This document shows, piece by piece, positions 50,384-58,296 of a DNA stretch of 64,000 nucleotides (positions within the stretch are counted from its first letter, which is position 1; the number at the start of each line of letters is the position of its first letter). The notes below the pieces were generated by a model. The model was given only the letters and a program-made list of their open reading frames with translations. It had not been told where the DNA came from and searched no databases. Source of the DNA: Myxococcales bacterium (GTDB taxonomy: Bacteria; Myxococcota_A; Polyangia; Palsa-1104). The DNA lies in NCBI GenBank assembly GCA_003170275.1, contig PNAM01000106.1:98052-162051 (forward strand), given 5' to 3'. The position numbers were made by a program, and so were the translations under genes.

Positions 50384-51556
50384 GTGAGCGAGGGCGGGCG
50401 CACAGGCAAGCCGGGGCAGAAGCCGGTGATCGACCCGCAGAAGCCGGTCGAGGACGTCGCCTTGCCGGGCCTGGATGGTCGCGATCCACTGCAGCCTCTC
50501 CAGGACCCGATGCGGTACGTGCGCGCCGAGCGTTCGCAGGCCGCCGAGCAGATCTCCGGCACCCTCAAGGCGTGGCGCAAGGAGAAGTCCCGCGCTGAGG
50601 CGAACTGGAAGGTCCCGATCCCCGAGAGCGGCGGCGCGGCGCTGGGCGGCGAGACCAAGACCAAGATGGAGCAGCAGCTCGGCGCCGACCTCTCCGGCGC
50701 GAAGGTGCACACGGGCGGCGAGTCCGCGAAGGCCGCCGAGGGGCTCGGCGCCCGCGCGTTCACCGTCGGCTCCGACGTCCACTTCGGCTCGGGCGAGTTC
50801 GCCCCAGGCACGAAGGAAGGCGACCGCCTGATCGCGCACGAGCTGACTCACGTCGTGCAGGGTCAGAGGAGCGGCATCCAGCGCAAGGCCGCCACGCCGG
50901 TCAACGACGACGCCGGCCTGGAGCACGAGGCGGACGCGATGGGTGGAAAAGCCGCTCAAGGCGCAGAGGTCTCCCAGCCGGGCGAGCCCGCCGAGCAGGA
51001 GGCCGACGCGGTCGCCGACCACGCCGCCGAGAGTCTGCACGGGGGCGGTGCCCCAAAGGGCGCGGCCGAGGTGAAGCAACAGGCACCCGCCATCGGCGCG
51101 AAGCTCGACGGCACCAAAATCCATCTCGCCGGGAAGGATCCGCTACGAGGGCAGAAAAAGGACCAGATGGGCACCGGCCCCGAGGCGAACGCGATGCACG
51201 TGGGCAACGCGGTGCAGGCTGGCGTGCAGGCATCGCCGCAGCACCACGTGCTTCCCCAGGCGGAGCGCTCATGGTTCAAAGAGCGCGGTGTGAATGTCGA
51301 CGACTACTGCGTGACCATCGAGAAGGACCATCACGACGCGGTCCACGCCAAGCCGTCGCCGAAGGACGCCAAGGCCAAGGGGTTCAACGACGCGAAGAAA
51401 TGGGAGTGGAACGCTCAGGTCATGACCGCGTTGAGGGACGCCGAGGCAGCCGCGCGCAAGAAATTGAAGCCCGATGACATACTTCGCATCGTGAAAGGGA
51501 TCATGCCGGCCTACGGGCTCAAGGAGCCATTCGAGAAGTACAAGGGGGCCAAGTGA
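50384..51556 (+). CDS. DUF4157 (eCIS-associated) toxin protein
   Basis: A 390-residue polymorphic toxin candidate. Residues about 65-165 form the DUF4157 domain (AALGGETKTKMEQQLGADLSGAKVHTG.., GSDVHFGSGEFAPGT) with the metalloprotease-like H152-E-L-T-H156. The domain marks cargo of extracellular contractile injection systems and other large toxins. The C-terminal domain starts near H287-H288 (QHHVLPQAERSWFKERGVNVDDYCVTIEKDHHDAVHA) and resembles the HH-type nuclease-like toxin ends of myxobacterial SitA/TIGR02269 proteins. I infer a nuclease activity. No signal peptide. GTGA overlap with the immunity gene. Confidence 0.72.
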   Translation: MSEGGRTGKPGQKPVIDPQKPVEDVALPGLDGRDPLQPLQDPMRYVRAERSQAAEQISGTLKAWRKEKSRAEANWKVPIPESGGAALGGETKTKMEQQLGADLSGAKVHTGGESAKAAEGLGARAFTVGSDVHFGSGEFAPGTKEGDRLIAHELTHVVQGQRSGIQRKAATPVNDDAGLEHEADAMGGKAAQGAEVSQPGEPAEQEADAVADHAAESLHGGGAPKGAAEVKQQAPAIGAKLDGTKIHLAGKDPLRGQKKDQMGTGPEANAMHVGNAVQAGVQASPQHHVLPQAERSWFKERGVNVDDYCVTIEKDHHDAVHAKPSPKDAKAKGFNDAKKWEWNAQVMTALRDAEAAARKKLKPDDILRIVKGIMPAYGLKEPFEKYKGAK

Positions 51557-51984
51557 GCAACTCACTCGACGAGAGACTGAGCGGTCGAGGTTACTCGACG
51601 GTGGCCGAGTTTCTCTCCGCCCGACCTGGCGTCGGCTACGTCACGCTCGGTGATGATCTCGGCGTCCTGCCCATCACGTTGATTCGTGCGCACCTCGAAG
51701 AGGCCAGAGACGCTGGTCTCCTTAGAGAGGCGGCTCGCGATGCGCTGGCGCGACAGCTTCGAGAAGGGCTTCCGCGAGGCTGGTCACCAAGCGACGAGAT
51801 GGGCAACATTGCGCCCTGGTCGGCGTGGTCGTCGTATGTCGACGCTGCCGGTGGACCAGCCCAGGCGGTTCGCCTTTCTGTATACGACGCGTTGAAGGCC
51901 CGTGCGCCGGACGGATGGATTCCGCGCGATGCGAGCGATCCGATCTTGCGAGCCGCCTTTGATGCGGGTTGGCCCGAGCCCTAG
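51553..51984 (+). CDS. Predicted immunity protein of the DUF4157 toxin
   Basis: A 143-residue protein whose GTG lies in the toxin stop codon (GTGA). The sequence RGYSTVAEFLSARPGVGYVTLGDDLGVLPITLIRAHLEEARDAGLL..ALARQLREGLPRGW..WIPRDASDPILRAAFDAGWP has the look of a small family often found directly after DUF4157 or SitA-type toxin genes in myxobacteria. No enzymatic motif is seen. The assignment rests on this resemblance and on gene order. Confidence 0.65.
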   Translation: MSNSLDERLSGRGYSTVAEFLSARPGVGYVTLGDDLGVLPITLIRAHLEEARDAGLLREAARDALARQLREGLPRGWSPSDEMGNIAPWSAWSSYVDAAGGPAQAVRLSVYDALKARAPDGWIPRDASDPILRAAFDAGWPEP

Positions 51985-52064
51985 ACGCTTCGGGCCACCG
52001 CGCGAGCCTGCCCTCTGCGTATACCTGGAAACCAGGTCCCGAGACCTGACTCGCAGGTACTAGA

Positions 52065-52664
52065 TCAGGCGCAGGGCACCTGGTCGTCGACGGTCCGCAG
52101 CCTGTCCTTGATGTAGTCCCTGAACGCGTCGACGTCGACTGCACGGCTCTCCGCCTCGCACCACTGGATCACCTTGTCCAGGTCGACGTCGATACGCACC
52201 ACCTCGGCGCGCGAGGCCGCGAGCTTCGTCCACTCGCTCATGACGGCGTCGAGCCACTCCTCATACGACTCGTCGAACATCCCGAGATCGAGCGCGCGCA
52301 GGCGCTCCCACTGGTCCTCGCGCAGCCAGCCGACGCCGACTCGGCGAGGCGGCCCGCTGGCGACGTACCGGTCAGTCTCGTTGGGACTGAGGCCGGCCTT
52401 CGCGAGGACGAATCGGTGGCGCGCGAGTTCGTCGAGCGGGACCCTCTGCGTCGAGCAAAAGGCGAAGAACTCGTCGGGCTCGATCGGCACGCGCTTGACC
52501 TCGTGCCCCTTGGCCGTCAGGTCAGCTTCCAGAGCGGTGAAGCGGGTGAGCCAGTGCGCGTACGACTCGCCGAGCTGCCGCGCGTCGGTGGCGGCGCCTC
52601 TGACCCGGCGCCAGTCTCTGGGCGACGAGAACCAGGGGATCACTAGGTCCTTCGGCATCATCAT
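52065..52664 (-). CDS. Protein with internal duplication, function unknown
   Basis: A 199-residue protein made of two related halves. The first (about 30-95) reads ESYAHWLTRFTALEADLTAKGHEVKRVPIEPDEFFAFC..LDELARHRFVLAKAGL, the second (about 132-190) ESYEEWLDAVMSEWTKLAASRAEVVRIDVDLDKVIQWC..VDAFRDYIKDRL. Both have SYxxWL, EVxRxxxxxD, a Cys after two to three residues and a final AxRxxxxxxxL helix. Three successive ATGs (52664, 52661, 52658) are possible starts. It follows the ParB-like HTH gene on the same strand, with a palindrome between them. No family recognised. Confidence 0.6.
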   Translation of the reverse strand: MMMPKDLVIPWFSSPRDWRRVRGAATDARQLGESYAHWLTRFTALEADLTAKGHEVKRVPIEPDEFFAFCSTQRVPLDELARHRFVLAKAGLSPNETDRYVASGPPRRVGVGWLREDQWERLRALDLGMFDESYEEWLDAVMSEWTKLAASRAEVVRIDVDLDKVIQWCEAESRAVDVDAFRDYIKDRLRTVDDQVPCA

Positions 52665-52685
52665 GGAAATCTCACTGCCCGCTCT

Positions 52686-52702
52686 TGAAATAGAGTATTT
52701 CA
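52686..52702. promoter_or_regulatory. Palindrome TGAAATA-GAG-TATTTCA
   Basis: A 17-base palindrome perfect in its arms, 22 bases upstream of the first ATG of the duplicated-domain gene and overlapping the stop of the HTH gene. A shorter related palindrome, GAAATATTTC, lies at 53080-53089 upstream of the HTH gene. Both may be operators of that HTH protein. Confidence 0.5.
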
Positions 52703-52999
52703 CTCGGAATGCCAAGGCCGCGAGGTCGTGGCCACCGGGTCCCCGGTCTTAAACGCTGTCAGCAACGGTGGGGCGCAGTCGTCCAGAATGCGGATGAGTG
52801 TGTTGACATAGGGCTTTGAGAGTCCGAGGCGCCGCGCAATCTGGGCCCCTGAGAGTCGATCGTCCCGTAGTTTGCGACAGTGGTTCGCGCGCTCCCAAGG
52901 CTTCCAACGTGCGACTCGCAGTTGTTCTTCTAGTTCACTGACGCGCGCTTCTAGAGCGCGGCTCTTGGCTTCGCAGGCGGAACAGTCGACCCTCGACAT
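52700..52999 (-). CDS. ParB-like helix-turn-helix protein
   Basis: A 99-residue protein: N-terminal CxxC (DCSACEAKS), a coiled-coil (RALEARVSELEEQLRVARW), then a helix-turn-helix close to ParB/KorB DNA-binding domains (LRDDRLSGAQIARRLGLSKPYVNTLIRILDDCAPPLLTAFKTGD). It is too short to be a full ParB, so more likely a regulator that dimerises through the coiled coil. ATG 52999 is preferred; a TTG lies 6 bases further out. Candidate operators are at 52686-52702 and 53080-53089. Confidence 0.72.
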   Translation of the reverse strand: MSRVDCSACEAKSRALEARVSELEEQLRVARWKPWERANHCRKLRDDRLSGAQIARRLGLSKPYVNTLIRILDDCAPPLLTAFKTGDPVATTSRPWHSE

Positions 53000-53194
53000 G
53001 CCCAAACCCTCCGCCGTCAGCGTACACCAACAACGACCGAGCCTCGGCTAGCAGCCTGAATTTCGTGGGCTGCTGCGTCGAAATATTTCACGGCGACAAG
53101 CTGTGAAGCATCGGCGCACAAGTTGCGTTATCGTCGCAGATGTGATACCGACGAGGGTATTCGGCTTCGTTGAAAACGAATTTCAAGGACGACA

Positions 53195-53608
53195 ATGGCT
53201 CGCGAACGACTCGACACCAGGACGCTCTCGCCGCTCCCGCCCGCTACCAAGCGGGGCGGGCGCTGGGCGCCGCGCGCCTGGCCGGCCGAGCTGCTCGCCG
53301 ACGTCGCCGACCGGCTCGCTCAGCGCCTCGTGCAGCTCCGAGCCGCTCGACCGGGCCTCTTTCAGCCGGGTGAGGGTCGCGCAGAGCTTGCGGGCGATGT
53401 CGGCTGCGAGCTGGCTGTAGCTCTGGCGCTCGACCCTGACGTCGTCGACCCGATCGCGGTCGCGTACGAGGTCTTGATCACCAGCGCTCGTGAGGGTGCC
53501 AGCGTGCTCGCCGAGCGGCTCGTCCAGGCTGTGGTCGAGGCCGACAGCGCAAAACGAACCCGGGCGGCCTTCGCGCGCAGCCTGATCACCGTAGGAGGAC
53601 CGCAGTGA
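53195..53608 (+). CDS. Helical protein of unknown function
   Basis: A 137-residue protein with a basic N-terminus (MARERLDTRTLSPLPPATKRGGRWAPR) followed by an Ala/Leu-rich helical bundle (ELLADVADRLAQRLVQLRAARPGLF, DVVDPIAVAYEVLITSAREGASVLAERLVQAVVEADSAKRTR). Coupled to the next gene by GTGA. The upstream region has TTGCGT-N15-GATACC at about 53125-53151 as a possible promoter. No family recognised. Confidence 0.55.
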   Translation: MARERLDTRTLSPLPPATKRGGRWAPRAWPAELLADVADRLAQRLVQLRAARPGLFQPGEGRAELAGDVGCELAVALALDPDVVDPIAVAYEVLITSAREGASVLAERLVQAVVEADSAKRTRAAFARSLITVGGPQ

Positions 53609-54327
53609 GTACCATCACCGTCACCATCGAGGTCCCAGAGTCCACTTGTGCCAGGTGCGGCGCGACCGCTGCGCTGCAGCCGCAGCTCGTGCGCCTGCAG
53701 GACGGCGCGTGGCAGGTGCAGCCCTCGGCGTCACTGCGCCCGGCGGGCTGGACGCCATGGCCGACCGGCGCGAGCGTGACCGACCCGCGAAAGGGACTCT
53801 GCGGTGTCTGCTCCACGGCCTACGCGCAGTCGCTGGCGGCGTTCCTGGCGTCGCCCGTCACGCGGCCGGCAGCGCAGCCGGCGCCGCCAGTCGTGCGCGG
53901 GAACAACATCTTGCCGGCACGGCCCGTGGTGGCCGCCCCCGCCGCCGTCCCCGTGCCGGCGCCCGTCGTGCGCGTCGCTCGCTCGGTCATCCCGCCGACG
54001 CGCAGGATGCCGGCGCCGGTCGTGTTCTCGCCCGCGTCGGCGGTCGCGACGGTGGCCCGTTCGGTCGCGGCGCCGATCGCGACGACGCCACAGCCCCTGG
54101 TGGTGCCGGCGCAGAGGCCGGTGACGGTCTCTGCCACGCCGACGCCGCCTCCTAAGCCGACGTGGCCGCCGCTCGCAGCCCCGGTGCCGCTGCCCGTTAC
54201 GGTCGGCTCGATCCCTCTGGCGCCCGTCGCACAGCCGTCGGTCTCATCGACGCCCAGCCCGGCCCCGGCAATTCAGCGCGTGCGCGTGGAGCCCACCCCG
54301 ATGGCGCTCTCCACCAAGGTGTCGTGA
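53605..54327 (+). CDS. Pro/Val-rich low-complexity protein with Cys pairs
   Basis: A 240-residue protein. The first 75 residues contain CARCG and CGVC, which may form one zinc site (STCARCGATAA..KGLCGVCSTAYAQSLAAFLASP). The remaining 165 residues are a Pro/Val/Ala-rich, basic, presumably unstructured tail without membrane segments. Joined to its neighbours by overlapping or abutting start and stop codons. No family recognised. Confidence 0.55.
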   Translation: MSTITVTIEVPESTCARCGATAALQPQLVRLQDGAWQVQPSASLRPAGWTPWPTGASVTDPRKGLCGVCSTAYAQSLAAFLASPVTRPAAQPAPPVVRGNNILPARPVVAAPAAVPVPAPVVRVARSVIPPTRRMPAPVVFSPASAVATVARSVAAPIATTPQPLVVPAQRPVTVSATPTPPPKPTWPPLAAPVPLPVTVGSIPLAPVAQPSVSSTPSPAPAIQRVRVEPTPMALSTKVS

Positions 54328-54569
54328 TGCGCGGGAAGGTGAAGACCAGAGCGACGTCGAAGGCGAAGGCGACGAAGATGGACAAGGTCGCGCCGGTCGC
54401 GGCGCTGCTCTGCCGCAGTTGCGGTAAGCGGCCGGGCTTGCCGTCGTCGATCCTGGGCCAGCTCGCGACGGCGGAGCTTTGCGGTAGCTGTCTGGAGCTG
54501 CGTCGCCAGCGGATCAAAGCCAACCGGCTACGCGACCGCGAGATCATGCTGCGCCGAAATTCGGCCTAG
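54327..54569 (+). CDS. Small zinc-finger-like protein
   Basis: An 80-residue protein with a Lys-rich start (MRGKVKTRATSKAKATKMDK) and a C4 site (LLCRSCGKRPGLPSSILGQLATAELCGSCLELRRQRIKANRLRDRE), consistent with a DNA- or RNA-binding zinc ribbon. The ATG directly follows the stop of the preceding gene. Function unknown. Confidence 0.6.
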   Translation: MRGKVKTRATSKAKATKMDKVAPVAALLCRSCGKRPGLPSSILGQLATAELCGSCLELRRQRIKANRLRDREIMLRRNSA

Positions 54570-54640
54570 TCCCCGACCCCCCCGACCCGAGATCGTCGCT
54601 CCTGAGCACTCCCAGAGCGTCGTTTTTCGACCCGATCGCG

Positions 54641-54668
54641 CAACTTGCACCCGCCCAGTGCCGATACT
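54641..54668 (+). promoter_or_regulatory. Promoter-like motif GCAACTT-N13-GCCGATACT, copy 4
   Basis: CAACTT at 54641-54646 and GATACT at 54663-54668, with GCC before the -10-like box. The ATG at 54674 is 5 bases beyond the box, so the message would be leaderless, as for its paralogue at 46086. Confidence 0.5.
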
Positions 54669-54673
54669 TCCTC

Positions 54674-54838
54674 ATGGACCCGGCACTGCACAGCTTCCTG
54701 CACGACGACCCGACGCGTCCAGCCGACTACTTCGCCCAGCTTGTCTCCAGGGTGGTCGAGCAGCACCAGGTCGAGTGGGTCGACCCGCTCGACATCGAGC
54801 CCGAGGACGCGGCGCCGTCGGCGGCGCTCGACTGCTAG
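54674..54838 (+). CDS. Microprotein of a two-member family (copy B)
   Basis: A 54-residue protein closely related to the one at 46086: ALHSFLHDDPTRPADYFAQLVSRVVEQHQVEWVDP, then an acidic end and AALDC. The upstream 35 bases also match. Because both the coding start and the promoter-like motif were duplicated, expression control is probably part of what is conserved. It is followed 20 bases later by another small gene. Function unknown. Confidence 0.65.
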   Translation: MDPALHSFLHDDPTRPADYFAQLVSRVVEQHQVEWVDPLDIEPEDAAPSAALDC

Positions 54839-54858
54839 AGACTGTACAATCTCAACCG

Positions 54859-55041
54859 ATGAAGCCGCCGCTAGTGGTGACGATGCCGATCGTTTGCCCC
54901 TGCCCCGTCTGCGTCCGCGAGGGCGCGCACAACGCCTATTGCAGCGTGCACTTGGCCGACACCGAGGCGCTCGACGTTCCGCCGTGCGACTGCGGGCACC
55001 GCGACGGCGTGCCGCGCCACCCAGAAAACGAGAAGCGTTAG
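54859..55041 (+). CDS. Small Cys/His-rich protein
   Basis: A 60-residue protein with CPCPVC, AYCSVHL and CDCGHRDG, a likely zinc-binding fold. ATG at 54859. It has no strong ribosome-binding site and follows the microprotein gene, so the two may share a transcript. No family recognised. Confidence 0.5.
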   Translation: MKPPLVVTMPIVCPCPVCVREGAHNAYCSVHLADTEALDVPPCDCGHRDGVPRHPENEKR

Positions 55042-55136
55042 TGTCCACTGCGGGACCATGCCCGACCCCAATCTGACCTGACCACCATCGCGCTGGGACT
55101 CTCCAACGCGGTTGCGTGAGGCGTACACTCACGGCT

Positions 55137-55683
55137 ATGGGGGCACGCATGCGAGGGCTCATCGGCTACGTGGTTGGCGCGGTGTTCGGCATTGCGTTCG
55201 TTACCACCTGCAGCAGTCCAACGGTCAAGGAGATGCTCGCTGACTTGGGTATTGTCGGCGACAGCAGCAGCACTCCGCTGGACATTGCGGGCGTCCAGGC
55301 GGCGCCCCCGCTCGCAAGCGATTGCAACAAGGTCTTCAAGATCACGACGGGCACCAACGTGCAAGAGTATCCATATGCTGAGTTCTCGGTGCCGGGCTAC
55401 GACCCCACGGCGCCGGACCACGTGACCGCCTGGACGTGTGACCCCACGGACTATGCAAGCTGGGCTTCCTGCGACCGGCTACCAAGGCGAGGCATTTGTC
55501 CCGAGCCCATGCTCTGCGGGCTCCAGTTGCGATCCGGTTCCGCCGGGCAGATGCAGACACGCCCCCTCAGTCACGGCTGGCCCGGGAGTAGTCAGGGTGC
55601 AGTGCGGCTTCCGCTCGGTCGACAACGGTGTGCCCAGCACCGGTTTAGTGTTTGCGAAGGCGTATTTGAAGGTCGGCCCCTAG
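55137..55683 (+). pseudogene. Lipoprotein-like gene broken by a frameshift
   Basis: The first frame reads MRGLIGYVVGAVFGIAFVTTCSS (lipobox-like end) and continues protein-like to about WTCDPTDYASWASC near 55475. The second frame then carries on sensibly (GLPATGYQGEAFVPSPCSAGSSC..VVRVQCGFRSVDNGVPSTGLVFAKAYLKVGP) to a stop at 55683, while the first becomes Arg/Pro-rich. One base too many (or two missing) between about 55440 and 55490 would explain this. It could be a sequencing error, a recent mutation or programmed frameshifting. Confidence 0.55.
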
Positions 55684-56009
55684 AGGCTCCGCTTGCCGTT
55701 GATCGGTGCCCCCGCCTGCAGCTCCAGCCACCGCTCACCCGCGCGCTTGTGACAGTGCCTCGCCAGCCCGTCGCGCGCCCGCGCATCGCGGGTCAGGTCG
55801 AGCACCTTGCCGATCGCGATGGCCAGCGCCTTGCCCCTGTACTCGGGCCAGGCTCGCGCGGTTCCAACTTTCCGGGCGACGTCGTCGGCCCACACTGCGC
55901 CGCGACAGCCGGCGGTGCCGAGCAGCGGTCCTGAGCGTCCGCCGCAAGTGTCGCACCATTCGGAGCCGTCGGTGCAGCAGGAGACGGAGCTGGTGAAGCC
56001 GACGGCCAC
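55680..56009 (-). CDS. Small Cys-rich protein of unknown function
   Basis: A 109-residue frame (GTG start) with cysteines in CCTDGSEWCDTCGGRSG and GCRGAVWADDVARKVGTARAWPEY, and a basic helical end (GLARHCHKRAGERWLELQAG). It starts 26 bases after the AIPR gene stop on the same strand and so may be co-transcribed with it. No ribosome-binding site is obvious. A link to defence is only positional. Confidence 0.5.
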   Translation of the reverse strand: MAVGFTSSVSCCTDGSEWCDTCGGRSGPLLGTAGCRGAVWADDVARKVGTARAWPEYRGKALAIAIGKVLDLTRDARARDGLARHCHKRAGERWLELQAGAPINGKRSL

Positions 56010-56035
56010 ACGAAGAGGGTACGCCGACCGAGGGT

Positions 56036-57730
56036 CTAGGGGAGGGCTTCGATCACGCTCTCGGTGAACTTCTCCGTCCGCACCGTATCGGAGTTGATCT
56101 TGTTCTTGCTGACGGTCCGCACGATCTGCGCCGCTTGATCGAACACTGCCGCGCTCTGCTGCTCGTCCCATAGGGCGTCCAGAAGCGTACGGCAGTACTT
56201 CTCCATCTTGTTAGAGGCGAAGGGCGGCATGTCCGGCCCCGCGACGAGGTAACGGACGAGCATGAGGAGCTGGTACCGCGCCGGCTTGTACAGAACGTCA
56301 ATTGCACCGCTGCGAAAGAGGTACTCCAGCTTGTACTGCGCGTAGGCGCTGGAGTAGTAGACGTCGGGGCGATGGTTGGCCGCGAAGATCTGCCCTCCGA
56401 TCTGCTTCAAGAGCGCAGACGGGGAACGAGATGCCCGGTGTGGTTGGTCGAGGAACATCGATGCGAAGACCCGGATCTGCTGCTGGATCGTTACGATGCG
56501 AACCTTCTCGACGCCGGTAGCACTGGCATACTGTCGGGAGCGGCGCTCATAGTAGAGGCGCTTCTTGTCGGTGAAGGACTCGAAGAATTTCTCCAGCGTC
56601 TTCTGGTAGTCGGAGAGCGCGAGCAGTTGATCTGCCTTGACCTGCGTCTGGCTGTTCGTGCCTCTGATGATGGCATTGATGATGTTGTCGTCGTTCGTGA
56701 CGATGATCTTGGTCGGCACGTAGACACCGTCGAGAGAGGTGCGCTGCTCGTAGAGGACGTGGCTGGTCTGGCAGCCGTTCACGATCTGGTAGTCCTCCAG
56801 TACGAGTCTGTTCCCGACAGTGTCGAGGGACTTCGCGATGACGGTCACGCCGTTGTTCAGCATCGCAAACCGGTCGCGCTCGACGTCTGAGCGCAGCGTG
56901 TTACGGATCTGGTCGTTGACCTCGTTCTCGCCCTGAAAGTCGCGAACGTTGTCGTAGAAAAGCGACTTCCTGATGTTTCCGGTCTCGTCGGTGAGGAGCT
57001 TCATGTACTCGGCAGCGGGAAGAACTCCGATCAGCGCTTCTTTGACGCCCTCGATCTCCGGCAGCACGGTCTTCTGGGCGAAGGTGATCTCGGCCTTCAC
57101 CCTCATCTGGGTATTCTGGAAGAGCTTCTGGATCCCGTCGGCGTCGATGGGGGTGTAGGTCACCGTCTTGAAAAGCTCCAGGTCCTCTAGATCTTTCCGG
57201 GCGCTGTCGACCCGAGCGACAAGGTCCTGATCGTTCTGCCACTTCCCGGTCGTGACGTAGAAGACCTTGCAGGTCGGATTGCCCCGAGATAGCTGGACCG
57301 CCCGCTCGAAGACGCGAGCTTGTAGTAGAGCCCGTGCCTCGATGAACTCGTTGCGGCGCAGCTTGGGCGTTGAGGAGAAGAAGTCCTTCACCCCGAATCC
57401 GACACTGCTCATCTCGGCGCCGGAAAAGCCGCTCGTGCTCTTCGCCTGGACGAAGATGAAGGTCGCCTCGACGTGGCCGTTTCGCTCGTACAAGTCGTCG
57501 ATCTCGTCGACCGAGGTTACGAGCGTGCCGTTCACCAGAAGTGCGAAGCCGTCGATCCCGGTGTCGTCGCCGTCTCCAGTCGAGACATCCTCGACGTTGA
57601 ATGTGTCCTGGTACTCCTTCGAGATGACGCAGAAGTTGGCGAAACGCTCGAACGCCCGGTCGTCGCTCAAGCTCGTGAGCGACTGCGTGATCTTGAAGTC
57701 GGTCAGGAGGCTTGCAGTGATGCGGTCCAT
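56036..57730 (-). CDS. AIPR-family abortive infection protein
   Basis: A 564-residue anti-phage defence protein. The AIPR core (PF10592) is seen at about 255-330: LFYDNVRDFQGENEVNDQIRNTLRSD..RFAMLNNGVTVIA..DYQIVNGCQTSHVLYE. The N-terminal domain has features of a PD-(D/E)xK nuclease: D60 in TGIDGFALLV and Q95-x-K97 in FIFVQAKS, spaced as expected. The family is linked to phage-induced abortive infection. The rest (330-560) is helical. Codon use is less G/C-extreme than in neighbours, which suggests separate acquisition. A small Cys-rich gene follows. Confidence 0.85.
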   Translation of the reverse strand: MDRITASLLTDFKITQSLTSLSDDRAFERFANFCVISKEYQDTFNVEDVSTGDGDDTGIDGFALLVNGTLVTSVDEIDDLYERNGHVEATFIFVQAKSTSGFSGAEMSSVGFGVKDFFSSTPKLRRNEFIEARALLQARVFERAVQLSRGNPTCKVFYVTTGKWQNDQDLVARVDSARKDLEDLELFKTVTYTPIDADGIQKLFQNTQMRVKAEITFAQKTVLPEIEGVKEALIGVLPAAEYMKLLTDETGNIRKSLFYDNVRDFQGENEVNDQIRNTLRSDVERDRFAMLNNGVTVIAKSLDTVGNRLVLEDYQIVNGCQTSHVLYEQRTSLDGVYVPTKIIVTNDDNIINAIIRGTNSQTQVKADQLLALSDYQKTLEKFFESFTDKKRLYYERRSRQYASATGVEKVRIVTIQQQIRVFASMFLDQPHRASRSPSALLKQIGGQIFAANHRPDVYYSSAYAQYKLEYLFRSGAIDVLYKPARYQLLMLVRYLVAGPDMPPFASNKMEKYCRTLLDALWDEQQSAAVFDQAAQIVRTVSKNKINSDTVRTEKFTESVIEALP

Positions 57731-57820
57731 ATGGCTGGAGAATCTATCAGTCGTCGTCTCGTTCGTCGAACCACCAACGCCCGCGCGCAGCCGGGAGAGA
57801 GTTCCTCTACCTGCCAGCGC

Positions 57821-58123
57821 CTACCGTCGCTTGTTCCGAATCACGGCGCCGCCGTCGACGTTCGTGGTTCCTGCTCTCTGACTCAGGGTGCCCTGGATCA
57901 TGCCGAAGACGTCGAGTGCTCCGCCCTCGTTCACCACGTCCTCGATGACCATTCCATTAAGGACCGCTTCGCCTCCCGGCTTCACGGTCACGCACCTCGC
58001 CATGCCGCTGAGGATGAGGCTGCCACCTTCGAGGACGATCACGTTCCCGGCAACGATCCCGGTGACGGTGATCGCCTCGCTCACCTCCAAGTCGCCCTCG
58101 TGCGTCCCGTTCAACTGCCGCAT
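57821..58123 (-). CDS. Beta-helix-like small protein
   Basis: A 100-residue protein. GGAGGG just upstream fixes ATG 58123. After a short start the sequence is built of short hydrophobic turns with glycines (AITVTGIVAGNVIVLEGGSLILSGMARCVTVKPGGEAVLNGMVIEDVVNEGGALDVFGMIQGTLSQRAGTTNVDGGAVI), the pattern of a right-handed beta helix as in bactofilins, with about five turns. It may polymerise. It lies upstream of the AIPR gene on the same strand, with a 90-base gap. No named family is certain. Confidence 0.6.
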   Translation of the reverse strand: MRQLNGTHEGDLEVSEAITVTGIVAGNVIVLEGGSLILSGMARCVTVKPGGEAVLNGMVIEDVVNEGGALDVFGMIQGTLSQRAGTTNVDGGAVIRNKRR

Positions 58124-58296
58124 GCGCCCTCCGGCTCGTGAGTCTCGCACGGCATGTCACGAACGTCGAGGTTGCCTCGGGCAGTTGGAGCTGGCGTCTC
58201 TACCTTGTTCTCCGGCTGAGCGGCATTCTCTGGCGTGGTCGACGCCACCGACGGTGACGGAAGTACGTCTCGTGTCTCGAACGGCACGGTCTTCAA
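58111..58296 (-). CDS. Possible small protein upstream of the beta-helix gene
   Basis: A 61-codon frame with a TTG start (LKTVPFETRDVLPSPSVASTTPENAAQPENKVETP..), Pro/Thr/Glu-rich and probably disordered. Its end overlaps the start of the beta-helix gene by 13 bases. It contains the first copy of the 30-base repeat (58227-58256), so it may be non-coding leader sequence instead. Confidence 0.3.
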   Translation of the reverse strand: MKTVPFETRDVLPSPSVASTTPENAAQPENKVETPAPTARGNLDVRDMPCETHEPEGACGS

